Shown: positions 44,830-53,245 of the stretch, in pieces
Position numbering within the stretch: position 1 is the stretch's first letter
Layout of the letters: the number at the start of each line of letters is the position of its first letter
DNA from: Planctomycetota bacterium
Lineage (GTDB): Bacteria; Planctomycetota; UBA8742; UBA2392
Length of the DNA stretch: 64,000 nt
Direction: 5' to 3'
Assembly (NCBI GenBank): GCA_019636195.1
Contig: JAHBYA010000007.1
Location: 1-64,000, forward strand
Notes under the pieces: model-generated
The model's database searches: none
What the model saw: only the letters and a program-made list of their open reading frames with translations
Told to the model about the DNA's origin: nothing
Program-made: the position numbers and the translations under genes

Positions 44830-46143
44830 TCAACCCGGTTGTTCAGTTCCAAGGCCATCGTCCAGCGGCGGAACGCCGGCGGCCTTGCACTCGGATTGCA
44901 TGGCCTCGGTGAACGACGTTATCTCATGCACATCTTTCAGTTCACGCAGAATGGTGATGCCCTTGCGCCAGCACGCGCGCGCCTGCGAAGTGGACTGCAT
45001 CCGCAGATGGCACAGGGCCGTGTCGCAAAGGTGGATGCCCTCAAATCGACGGTTGCCGCAGTCCTGATGGATGGCAACCGCCTGTTCCAGAAGGCGCAGC
45101 GCCTGACCCGTCCTGCCGGCGCGCAGGCTGATCTGCGCCATGTTGCCCAGATTAACCCCCTCGGTGCGGCGGTCGCCGATCTCGCGCGCAAGCTTGAGTG
45201 TCCTGTGGTACGTTTCCTCGGCCTTGTCCCATTGCGCCAATGTCTCGTGGCACAGCGCGATGTTGCCCAGCGCGATCGCCGCAGAGCCGGGGTTGCCCGC
45301 CGCAAGGCTGACTTGATACGACTCGTGCAGCAGCGATTCGGCCTGCTCTGCCCGCCCGGAGGTTATGTAGGTTGATGCCAGGTTGCCGAGCGCGATTCCG
45401 TAGAGCCGCCGGCTGTCGGTGTTGCGCAGCAGGTCCAGGGCCTCGCGCAGGGTCGTTTCACTCAGGTGGCCGCGCCCCGTGAAGCGATACAGGTTTGCCA
45501 GCGACACAAGTGCTCCGGGCAAGTAACGGTCCAGTTTCAGCTCGCGCATCATTGCCATGGACTGCATCAGCATGGCCTCGGACTTGTCGATGTCGCCCCG
45601 CTCACGGGTCACAATTGAAAGGTGATTCAACGCGATGGCCAGGTGCGCCCGTCCGCCCGACTGCTCAAGGCATTCGACGGCTTGTTGCAGCAGCGCCTCG
45701 GCCTGCCTGCCCATTCCGGAGTGGTACGCGACGTGCGCCGCGCGGCGCAGGGCTTCGCCCTTTGCGATGCCCTGGCTTGCGTCCGCCAATGTGCTCCACA
45801 GTGACAATGCCTGTGTCGTCTGGTGTCTGCGCTGGGCGTGTTCGGCTGCGCGGTGCAGATAGTCGCGCCGCTGTGTCTCCAGGGCGCCGGCTGAAGATGC
45901 CAGCCCGGCGTGCATGGCCAGCTCTGCAGCCACGGCGTCGATGGCGTGGGCCTCAAGCGCGGGGGCATTGATGTCGTCCAGCGGCGGGGGCTCGGGGGCG
46001 CGGCCGCCGAAGGCCTGCTCGATCAGGTGAAAGGCCAGCGCGTGCAGCCTGGCCCGGTCGGCGGGCAGTTGCAGCTCATAGGCCGCGTCGCGCAGCAGCG
46101 CGTGGCGAAAGAGATAGGCAACCTCGGCGTGGACTACGGTCAC
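44830..46143 (-). CDS. TPR-F, STAND-arm/TPR paralogue
   Basis: 437 aa from GTG 46143 (VTVVHAEVAYLFRHALL), the shortest member. The GTG is chosen because the conserved head begins five residues later and AAGAAGGA lies just upstream; no in-frame ATG fits. An out-of-frame ATG gives a six-codon reading frame whose TGA overlaps the GTG, which could be translational coupling. The cap is HLCDTALC, ACWRKG and MQSECKAAGVPPLDDG. Divergent from the VWA lipoprotein across 179 bases. Confidence 0.8.
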   Translation of the reverse strand: MTVVHAEVAYLFRHALLRDAAYELQLPADRARLHALAFHLIEQAFGGRAPEPPPLDDINAPALEAHAIDAVAAELAMHAGLASSAGALETQRRDYLHRAAEHAQRRHQTTQALSLWSTLADASQGIAKGEALRRAAHVAYHSGMGRQAEALLQQAVECLEQSGGRAHLAIALNHLSIVTRERGDIDKSEAMLMQSMAMMRELKLDRYLPGALVSLANLYRFTGRGHLSETTLREALDLLRNTDSRRLYGIALGNLASTYITSGRAEQAESLLHESYQVSLAAGNPGSAAIALGNIALCHETLAQWDKAEETYHRTLKLAREIGDRRTEGVNLGNMAQISLRAGRTGQALRLLEQAVAIHQDCGNRRFEGIHLCDTALCHLRMQSTSQARACWRKGITILRELKDVHEITSFTEAMQSECKAAGVPPLDDGLGTEQPG

Positions 46144-46322
46144 AGATCCTTCTTTGGCATGGGAGCCCCCGGCTGTGCAAGACAGAAACACTGTGGTTAC
46201 CCCGGTGCCACCCGTGGCCAGCAAAGGCTTGCGGAATAGCGCTTCTTGCCGCACGCGAAACTGTGGCCCGCCACTTGCTTCCCCGCATCTTGAGGACAAC
46301 GCCCATACATGAGGAGGAGTCA

Positions 46323-47198
46323 ATGAAACGCCTGATCTTGGCGACGGCTGTGTGCTGCCTGCTGGCCGCCTGTGATGCGCCCGGCAACAACAATGGCAAC
46401 AGCGGCGGCGGTGGCGGCGGCGGTACGCCCCTGCAGATCATCACTACCGCACTTGCGAGCACGCAGGTCGGCGTGAACTACCAGGCCACAATCAGCGCCA
46501 CGGGCGGCAGCGGCGCGGGCTACACCTGGTCGGTGGTCTCGGGCGCGATGCCACTCGGCTTCGGGCTCATTGACGGCACGCCCGACGCCACGATTTCGGG
46601 GGTGCCGAACCTTCCCGGCTCATACTCATTTACACTGCAGGTGCAGGATTCGCTGGGCGCCACAGCCACGCAGGCATTGCAACTGGACGTGATCGGCTAC
46701 TACAGCCAGCCGGTAGGCGGCAAGTTCATGTTTGTGCTGGATCGCTCGTCGGCCATGGCCGGCGCGCGCCACACCACCATGGTCAACAGTGTCACGGCGG
46801 TGATCCAGCAACTGACGGACAATGACGAGTTCGACATCGCGACCTTCAACGGCAGCGTGACGTACCTGTGGGGCAGCCTGATGCCCGCCACCACCGGCAA
46901 CGTGGCCGTCGCCTTGAGCTGGTTGAACGCGACCACCACCGGCGGCGTCAGCGACAGCGGCAACGCGCTGCAGACGGTTTGCGCAGCCATGCCCACCGAC
47001 CTTGACCGGATGTTCCTGTACATCGCGGACAACCCCGGCGGCAGCATGACGGCTGTGCAGGTGCTGACCGACTTCCCGGCGTGGTGGCAGCCGTTCAGCC
47101 ACTGTGATCTGGTGGTCCTGAACCTTGGCGGCGGCGCGGTGGCGAGCTTCGGGCAGCAGCTTGCGGCGCTGGCGGGCGGAAGCTACCTGGCGATCTGA
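46323..47198 (+). CDS. Lipoprotein with putative Ig-like and VWA-like domains
   Basis: 291 aa. The signal MKRLILATAVCCLLAAC gives Cys17 as the lipid anchor, followed by a Gly/Asn linker. Residues 38-120 read as a putative-Ig (He_PIG) repeat (GAMPLGFGLIDGTPDATISG; PGSYSFTLQVQDSLGATATQ). Residues 135-290 look like a VWA domain with a MIDAS-like DRSSAM after FMFVLD and a later DNPGGS. The DxSxS metal site is only partly kept (D-R-S-S-A). TGAGGAGGAG precedes the ATG. It sits on the plus strand between TPR-F and TPR-E. A cell-surface binding protein is likely. Confidence 0.8.
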   Translation: MKRLILATAVCCLLAACDAPGNNNGNSGGGGGGGTPLQIITTALASTQVGVNYQATISATGGSGAGYTWSVVSGAMPLGFGLIDGTPDATISGVPNLPGSYSFTLQVQDSLGATATQALQLDVIGYYSQPVGGKFMFVLDRSSAMAGARHTTMVNSVTAVIQQLTDNDEFDIATFNGSVTYLWGSLMPATTGNVAVALSWLNATTTGGVSDSGNALQTVCAAMPTDLDRMFLYIADNPGGSMTAVQVLTDFPAWWQPFSHCDLVVLNLGGGAVASFGQQLAALAGGSYLAI

Positions 47199-47263
47199 TT
47201 GCGCGCGGCAATGGTGGGGCCGGGCACACTTCGGCGGCTTGCGTCCGGGATCGGGCCGGGCCC

Positions 47264-48679
47264 CTACCCGTCAAACGGCGGCACGCCGGCGGCAGCGCAG
47301 GCATTGCGCATCCTGAGTGTTTTTTGGCCCAGCAGCACGGTATCGCCGGCCTGTTCAATCAGTCTGGCGTTGTTCCGCCACAGTTCACGGGCGGTTGCGC
47401 CCTCACCCAATGCCAGCAGGCACAGGGCGTAGTCACACACGTGGCCGGCGGCGTTGTGCCTGCTTGCTGCCTGGTCAAGGATCGCAAGCGCGCGCTGAAA
47501 TGTGTCACGCGCCTGCGCTGCGCGTCCCGTGTCAAGTTGCAGGTTCGCGAGGTGCGCCAGGGTCTTGGCCTCGTCAATGCGGATGCCACCCTCCCGGTTG
47601 ACGCGAAGCGCCATGTGGAGAATGCGTTCTGCCTCGTCACTCCGCGAGGTGTCGTGCAGCAGCCCACCAAGGAAGGCCATCGCCACGCCCTCGGCGCGGC
47701 CATTGCCGGTCTCGCGATGGATGCGCAGGGCGTGCGCGAGCAGTTCTTCGGCTGCGGCAGACCGGCCGCTTTCCATGTGCAGGACGGCCAGGTTGGCAAG
47801 GTTGATGCCTTCGCCTTGCCGGTCGCCTGCACGGCGGGTCACTTCCAGAGCCTGTCCGTAGGCCTCCAGCGCCTGCTCGATGCGGCCGGTATGGCGGTAC
47901 AGAACCGCGAGGTTGCCAAGCACAATCCCCTGCCCGATCTCGTCACCGCATTCGCGATACAACTGCAAGGCCTCTGCGTAGTACCTCTCGCTCTCAGGGA
48001 TGCGGCCGGTATGTTTGCAGTACACAGCCAGCGTACCCAGGCAGATTCCGCGGTTACGCCGGTGGCCGAGTTCGGCAAAAATGTCAATCGCCGTGGCCAG
48101 GGTCGGCTCAACTAGCGAAAGTCGCCCGGTTTCAAAGTACAGCATGGCGAGGCTCTGGTGAACCGCGCCTTCCAGCCGCCGCTGTCCGTGCAGGCGCTGG
48201 ATCTCGAGCGCCTGCAGAAACAGCTCTTCAGCCCGGGCCGTGGCCCCGATGCGGTGTTGCACGGAGCCTGCCATTCTCAGCGCCTCGCCGCGTGCGGGGC
48301 CCTGCGTGGCGGCGGCCAATTGCTCCCAGGCCGCTCCGGCAACTGCGGGCTGGTAGGTCTTGCCGGCATACTCAGCCAGCCGGTGAAGATAGCGCGGGTA
48401 TGCCTCCGCCAGTTCGGGGTCGGCCGAGCCTGCTGCCAAGGCAAGGCGCACATGGTCAGCGAGCTCCGCTGCGACACTGTCTGTTGAGTGGCTGACAAAT
48501 CCGGGCCGGTCGGGTGTGTCCAGCGACGGTGTGCTCGGCGCAGGGCCGCCGAAGGCCTGCTCGATCAGGTGAAACGCCAGCGCGTGCAGCTTTGCGCGGT
48601 CGGCGGGCATTTGCAGCTCATAGGCCGCGTCGCGCAGCAGCGCATGTCGAAACAGGTAGGCGATTTCGGCCGAGGGCAT
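47264..48679 (-). CDS. TPR-E, STAND-arm/TPR paralogue
   Basis: 471 aa. The head has AEIAYLFRHALLRDAAYELQ and GGPAPSTPSLDTPDRP, with the HPTD segment as SHSTDSVAAELADHV. About seven to eight repeats (GICLGTLAVYCKHTGRIPES; GIVLGNLAVLYRHTGRIEQA). The cap is HVCDYALC, ELWRNN and MRNACAAAGVPPFDG. It uses its own leaderless promoter, is separated from TPR-D by 58 bases, and converges on the VWA lipoprotein. Confidence 0.85.
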   Translation of the reverse strand: MPSAEIAYLFRHALLRDAAYELQMPADRAKLHALAFHLIEQAFGGPAPSTPSLDTPDRPGFVSHSTDSVAAELADHVRLALAAGSADPELAEAYPRYLHRLAEYAGKTYQPAVAGAAWEQLAAATQGPARGEALRMAGSVQHRIGATARAEELFLQALEIQRLHGQRRLEGAVHQSLAMLYFETGRLSLVEPTLATAIDIFAELGHRRNRGICLGTLAVYCKHTGRIPESERYYAEALQLYRECGDEIGQGIVLGNLAVLYRHTGRIEQALEAYGQALEVTRRAGDRQGEGINLANLAVLHMESGRSAAAEELLAHALRIHRETGNGRAEGVAMAFLGGLLHDTSRSDEAERILHMALRVNREGGIRIDEAKTLAHLANLQLDTGRAAQARDTFQRALAILDQAASRHNAAGHVCDYALCLLALGEGATARELWRNNARLIEQAGDTVLLGQKTLRMRNACAAAGVPPFDG

Positions 48680-48685
48680 GCGCGA

Positions 48686-48691
48686 ATTGTA
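48686..48691 (-). promoter_or_regulatory. -10 hexamer, leaderless start (TPR-E)
   Basis: TACAAT on the minus strand, 6 bases before the ATG at 48679. Confidence 0.6.
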
Positions 48692-48737
48692 GCGGCAATG
48701 GAATCAGGCACAATTTCGGCGGGCTGCCGCCGGGCCG

Positions 48738-50249
48738 CTAAGCTTCAAATGGCGGCACGCCGGCGTCTTCGCAGTCTTTCCGCATGTTGGTGATCTTGAT
48801 TTCGACCATGCCCTGGTCGCCCGACTTCCGCAGGATTGCCATGCCTTCGACCCAGATCCGTTCGGCTTCTGCCGTGCGGCCCTGGCGCAGCAGGAACGTC
48901 GCGTACTCGCAGCCGTGCACGCCCCGGAATCGCAGGTTGCGCGTCTCGTCATGGATCGCCAGCGCCGCCAGGTACGCTTCCTCGGCATCTTTGGCCCGAC
49001 CGCCGCGCGCCAGCAGACCGGCCATGTTGCCCAGCGCCACGCCCTCGCTGGAGCGGTTGCCCACGCGGCGGTGCAGGGCCAGCGCGCGCTCAAACGCGGC
49101 GACGTCAGCCTGCTCAATGGCAATCGCGTTCAGCAGCATGCCCTCCAGCCTTGCGTCGCCGACTTCGCGCGCGAGCCCCAGCGTCTGCTCGTACAAGTGC
49201 ATCGCCTCGGTGCGGCGGCGCGTGTCTTTCAGCAGGGTCGCAAGGTTGAACTGGTTCCAGGCGATGCTGCGCTCGTCGCCCGTAGAGCAGGCCATCTGCA
49301 CCGACTCGCGCATCAACTCTTCGGCGCGCGCAAGGTTGTTCCCGAATCGAAGCAACAGCCCCAGGTTGCCCCGGTAGGTGGCAGTCTCGCCGACCAGCCC
49401 AAGCGCGGTGACAATCTCGCAGGCTTCCTGGATCGCGTTTGTTGCCTCCGTGATCTGACCGGCATCCACCAGCGCGGTGGCAAGACTCTGCAAAGCCCGC
49501 GCGCGCTCGCCCCGGTTGCCGAGCTTGTCCGCCAATTGCAGCGCCGCCCTGCTTGCCTCAAGCGCGCGTTCCGGCTGGCCCGAGATACGGTGATAATGGC
49601 TCAGATTGCGCAGCACGATGCATTGGCCCAGCTCGTCGCCGTTCTGCCGGTGCAGCTTCAGGGCCCTTTCCGCATAGGCTTCCACCGGTTCCAGCCGCAT
49701 CAACTCGATGTGTACGCCGGCGACTGTGTGGCACGCGTAGGCTTCAAGGGCACTGAAGCCGGTTGCCGCGGCCTCGGCTGCGGCGCGCATGGCAAACTCA
49801 ATCGCCTGCTCGCCCCGGCCGCTGCGTTGCGCGACGTGCGCGGCCTGCAACAGGCAGGCGCCGCGCCCGGGCCCGTCCGGGAGCTCGGCCAGTTTCAGCC
49901 ATGCCTGCACCGCCTCATCGTTGCGAAAGCTGGCCTTGGCAATCGTGGCAGCGCGTTGAAGATATACGCGCAGTGCGTGCTGCATGTCCGGGTTGTCCGG
50001 GGCTGTCGCCAGGGCTTGCGCCGCGTGCTGCGCCAGCTCGGCGCTTTCGCGGTCCAGCGGTGATGGCGCAAAACTGGCCGCGCCGGTCAGCGCCGTTGCC
50101 GGCGCGGCTGGTCGCCCGCCGAAAAGACTCTCAAAGATCGCCACAATCAACGCGTGCATTTGTGCCCGGTCGGCGGGCATTTGCAGCTCATAGGCCGCGT
50201 CGCGCAGCAGCGCATGGCGAAACAGATATGCAACCTCGGCGCTGCTCAT
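48738..50249 (-). CDS. TPR-D, STAND-arm/TPR paralogue
   Basis: 503 aa. The start ATG overlaps the TPR-C stop as ATGA (50246-50249), so a longer in-frame extension to 50288 is rejected. The head has AEVAYLFRHALLRDAAYELQ, then GGRPAAPATALTG, with the HPTD part changed to PSPLDRESAELAQHA. Repeats are less regular in the first half (NGDELGQCIVLRNLSHYH). The cap is HGCEYATF, RIWVEG and MRKDCEDAGVPPFEA. Confidence 0.84.
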   Translation of the reverse strand: MSSAEVAYLFRHALLRDAAYELQMPADRAQMHALIVAIFESLFGGRPAAPATALTGAASFAPSPLDRESAELAQHAAQALATAPDNPDMQHALRVYLQRAATIAKASFRNDEAVQAWLKLAELPDGPGRGACLLQAAHVAQRSGRGEQAIEFAMRAAAEAAATGFSALEAYACHTVAGVHIELMRLEPVEAYAERALKLHRQNGDELGQCIVLRNLSHYHRISGQPERALEASRAALQLADKLGNRGERARALQSLATALVDAGQITEATNAIQEACEIVTALGLVGETATYRGNLGLLLRFGNNLARAEELMRESVQMACSTGDERSIAWNQFNLATLLKDTRRRTEAMHLYEQTLGLAREVGDARLEGMLLNAIAIEQADVAAFERALALHRRVGNRSSEGVALGNMAGLLARGGRAKDAEEAYLAALAIHDETRNLRFRGVHGCEYATFLLRQGRTAEAERIWVEGMAILRKSGDQGMVEIKITNMRKDCEDAGVPPFEA

Positions 50250-51757
50250 GGGCGCTCCGTGATGCAGGCTACGCCCCTTGCCCGGCACTCGAAATCAACC
50301 TCCTCGGCGGCGGCATCAAGCTCGGCGATTGCCCCCAGCCGGGTCAGTTCCGCGGCCGCCTGCTGCCAGTGCAGCCGCGCGCGCGTCAGGTCGCCGTGTG
50401 CCACCAGGTGGCGCGCGAGCTCGGCGTGCACGTTGGCGGTGGCGACCGGGCTGCCCAACTGCTGGCGAATCGACAGCGACTGCTCGCAGGCGGCCACGGC
50501 CTCGGCGGTGCGGCCAAGGTCGCGCAGGATGCCCGCCAGCTCAACCAGGCAGGCCGCCTGGCTGCGCCGGTTGCCGACTTCAGCGTGAATCGCCAGCGCC
50601 TGCCGGCATTCGTGCTCGGCCTGCTCGGGGCGGCCCTCGTGTTGCAGCAGCACCGCGATGTGCGCCAGCGCGATGCCCTCAAAGCGCCGGTTGCCGACCT
50701 CGCGGTGGATCGCAAGCGCCTGTTGCTGCATCTGGCGCGCGTTGCCCGGCTTGCCCATGACCCGCATCAGGTTGGCAAGGTTGCCCAGAACCGCGCCCTC
50801 GGTGCGGCGGTTGCCGACTTCGCGCGCGATCGCAATCGCCTGCTGATAAGCCTGCTGCGCGCGCTCAAGTTCGCCCTGGTCCTGGTAGATCGCCGCAAGG
50901 TTGCCCAGCGCCATGCCTTCGCCGCGGCGGTCGCCGTCGGCGACAAAGACCGTAAGGGCGCTCTCGGCGGCCTGACGGGCGCGGCTGGGCTGCTTCAGGT
51001 CGCGGTACACGTTGGCCAGGTTGACCAGCGCCACGCTGCACGCGCGGCGGTCGCCCAGGCGGGTATAGACCTCAAGGGCTTTCTGGTACGCCTGCCCTGC
51101 CTCATCGACCCGCCCGGCATAGAACAGCACGTTGGCGGTGTTGCCCAGCGCTGCGGCTTCACGCTCAGGAATCTTCAGGCGTTGCCACGCCTCAAGGGCC
51201 TGCTGATTGGACTGCGCTGCTTCGTCAAGCTTGCCCAGCACAAGCTGGATCGTGCCCAGCGTGCCAAGGCACTGGGCGCGCACCGGCCCGTCGTCCGGCG
51301 CTGCGGCCAGCGCGCGCGTGCACAGGCCGGCCGCGGCAGCGGCGTTGCCCGCGCGAAACGCCACTTCGGCGGCGCGGCGAAGCGCCTCGGCGCGCTCAGG
51401 CCCCTGCAGCAAGTGGGATAGCGCCTCCCAGCGCGCGGTTGCGTCCTGGTTGGCAAAGGCGGTCTGCGCGATTTCGGCGGCGCGTTGCAGGTACAGGCGC
51501 AGGGTCGCGGCGGGCTCGGTGCCGCCGGCGCGGGCGTGCTCGTACAGCTCAAACGCAACGGCGTCGCTGGGGTGCGCCTGCAGGCGCGCGTCGGGCGCAT
51601 CCAGCGCCGGCGGCCGGGGCGCGCGGCCGCCAAACGCCTGCTCGATCAGCGCAAACGCCAGCCCGTGCAGCCGGGCGCGGTCGGCGGGCAGGTGCAGCTC
51701 ATAGGCAACATCGCGCAGCAGCGCGTGTCGGAACAGGTAGGCTTGCTCGGCGTGCAT
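50246..51757 (-). CDS. TPR-C, STAND-arm/TPR paralogue with altered C-terminus
   Basis: 503 aa. The head has AEQAYLFRHALLRDVAYELH, GGRAPRPPALDAPD and HPSDAVAFELYEHA. About nine repeats with very regular GNRRxEG joints. The cap is unlike the others: the first Cys is replaced (NVHAELARHL), RLHW is kept, and the end reads VDFECRARGVACITERP rather than AGVPPLD. It is coupled to TPR-D by ATGA. Upstream, TTAATATCG gives only a weak -10 and there is no ribosome site. Confidence 0.84.
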   Translation of the reverse strand: MHAEQAYLFRHALLRDVAYELHLPADRARLHGLAFALIEQAFGGRAPRPPALDAPDARLQAHPSDAVAFELYEHARAGGTEPAATLRLYLQRAAEIAQTAFANQDATARWEALSHLLQGPERAEALRRAAEVAFRAGNAAAAAGLCTRALAAAPDDGPVRAQCLGTLGTIQLVLGKLDEAAQSNQQALEAWQRLKIPEREAAALGNTANVLFYAGRVDEAGQAYQKALEVYTRLGDRRACSVALVNLANVYRDLKQPSRARQAAESALTVFVADGDRRGEGMALGNLAAIYQDQGELERAQQAYQQAIAIAREVGNRRTEGAVLGNLANLMRVMGKPGNARQMQQQALAIHREVGNRRFEGIALAHIAVLLQHEGRPEQAEHECRQALAIHAEVGNRRSQAACLVELAGILRDLGRTAEAVAACEQSLSIRQQLGSPVATANVHAELARHLVAHGDLTRARLHWQQAAAELTRLGAIAELDAAAEEVDFECRARGVACITERP

Positions 51758-51840
51758 GGGCCGCGATATTAATGAGAACTGCAGGGGCTGTTACCCACTT
51801 ACAGGGCAAAACTAAAGGCCCGACTCTGACGGGGCTTCCG

Positions 51841-53187
51841 CTACGCCAGCGGCGGCGCGCCGTAGTCGCGGCAAATCTGCCGTATGGCCGCCGTCTGTTG
51901 CTCAAGCTGCGGCAGGTCGCCCACCTTGCGCAGCATGTCGGCGCCTGCCTCCCACTGCTGCCGCGCTTCGTCCAGCCGGCCCAGCGCGACAAGCACATAC
52001 GCCAGGTGGCAGCGGTTCGCGCCTTCAAAGCGCAAGTCGGCGGTGCGGTGCAGCAGCTCAATCGCTTCGTGAAACATGCGCTCGGATTCCGCGTGGCGGC
52101 CCGCGGCCGCGACATTGAACGCCAGGTTGCCCAGCGCGATGCCCTGGCCATGGATGTTCTCGACCTCGCGATGGATGGCCAGCGCGTCGATGCAGGCCTT
52201 GGCCGCAAGCTCGGGTCGCCCCGTGTTCTGGTACACCAGCGCCAGGTTGGTCAGCGAAATTCCCTCGCTGCGCCGCTCGCCGATGCGGCGCTGTACTTCA
52301 AGCGCCGCCTTGTACTCGGCCTCGGCCCGGTCCATTCGACCCATGCGCAGGTACAGGCTGGCGAGGTTGCTGGTGTCGGCCCCGATCATGCGCTGGTCGC
52401 CGAGGTTGCGCCATTGCGCCAGCACGCGCAGCAGCAGCTCCTGCGCCTGCTCAAAGCGGCCGGTCACCTGGTATGTGAGCGCGAGGTGGCTTTCGGTGCG
52501 GGCGATCTCATGGGCTGTGCCGTGGTCGCGCAGGATTTCCAGCGCCTGCATCTGCGCCTGCTCGGCTTCCGCCATGCGGCTGGTCTGAAGCAGCAGCACC
52601 GAAAGGTTGCGCAGTGTCAGGCCTTGCTGTTTCAAGTCGCCCGCCAGCCGGAACAGTTCCAGAGCATCGCGAAAGCCCTGCTCAGCCTGCAATTGACGGC
52701 CGGTGTACTGGGCCCGGATCGCCATCACCGAAAGCGCCTGCGCGCGCTGCGCCGTGCGGTCGCCCGCTAGTTCAAGGGCGCGCGCGGCCAGACGGTCGCA
52801 CAGGCTGTGCTGTTCGAAGGCTGCGGCGGCAGAAGCGGCCTTGCACAGGCGCTGGGCGGCTTCGTCGGCGGGCGCAAGGTCCGCGCTGCGCTGCCAGTAG
52901 GTGCAGGCGTCCTGGTAGCGGCAGGCGGCTTCGCAGGCTGCGCCGGCCAGGGCGGCAAAGTGCGCTTCACGGGCGCGCAACTCGGGCGTGTCGCGCAGGT
53001 TGCGGGCGGCGTGCAGGTGATCGGCGATCTCGGGGCTGAGGGCCGCCAGCGCATCGCCGCTGAAGGTGTGCTCGATCAGCGTGGCCGCCAGCGCATGCAG
53101 CGCGGCGCGATCCGCCGGCGTGTGAAGCTGGTAGGCGGCATCGCGCAGCACGGCATGTCGAAACAGATAGGCTTGCTCGGCAAACAT
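51841..53187 (-). CDS. TPR-B, STAND-arm/TPR paralogue
   Basis: 448 aa. The head is AEQAYLFRHAVLRDAAYQLH, then TFSGDALAALSPEIADHL; the GGRAPEPP and HPTD segments are missing, leaving a shorter linker to the repeats. About seven repeats (QRMIGADTSNLASLYLRMG; ERRSEGISLTNLALVYQNTG). The cap is NRCHLAYV, QQWEAG and IRQICRDYGAPPLA. TAGTAT lies 6 bases before its ATG. Confidence 0.84.
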   Translation of the reverse strand: MFAEQAYLFRHAVLRDAAYQLHTPADRAALHALAATLIEHTFSGDALAALSPEIADHLHAARNLRDTPELRAREAHFAALAGAACEAACRYQDACTYWQRSADLAPADEAAQRLCKAASAAAAFEQHSLCDRLAARALELAGDRTAQRAQALSVMAIRAQYTGRQLQAEQGFRDALELFRLAGDLKQQGLTLRNLSVLLLQTSRMAEAEQAQMQALEILRDHGTAHEIARTESHLALTYQVTGRFEQAQELLLRVLAQWRNLGDQRMIGADTSNLASLYLRMGRMDRAEAEYKAALEVQRRIGERRSEGISLTNLALVYQNTGRPELAAKACIDALAIHREVENIHGQGIALGNLAFNVAAAGRHAESERMFHEAIELLHRTADLRFEGANRCHLAYVLVALGRLDEARQQWEAGADMLRKVGDLPQLEQQTAAIRQICRDYGAPPLA

Positions 53188-53193
53188 GCACGG

Positions 53194-53199
53194 ATACTA
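53194..53199 (-). promoter_or_regulatory. -10 hexamer, leaderless start (TPR-B)
   Basis: TAGTAT on the minus strand, 6 bases before the ATG at 53187. Confidence 0.55.
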
Positions 53200-53245
53200 C
53201 CGACAACCCTTGAAGTGGCGACAGGAGCCTTGGACCCCGGCGCCG

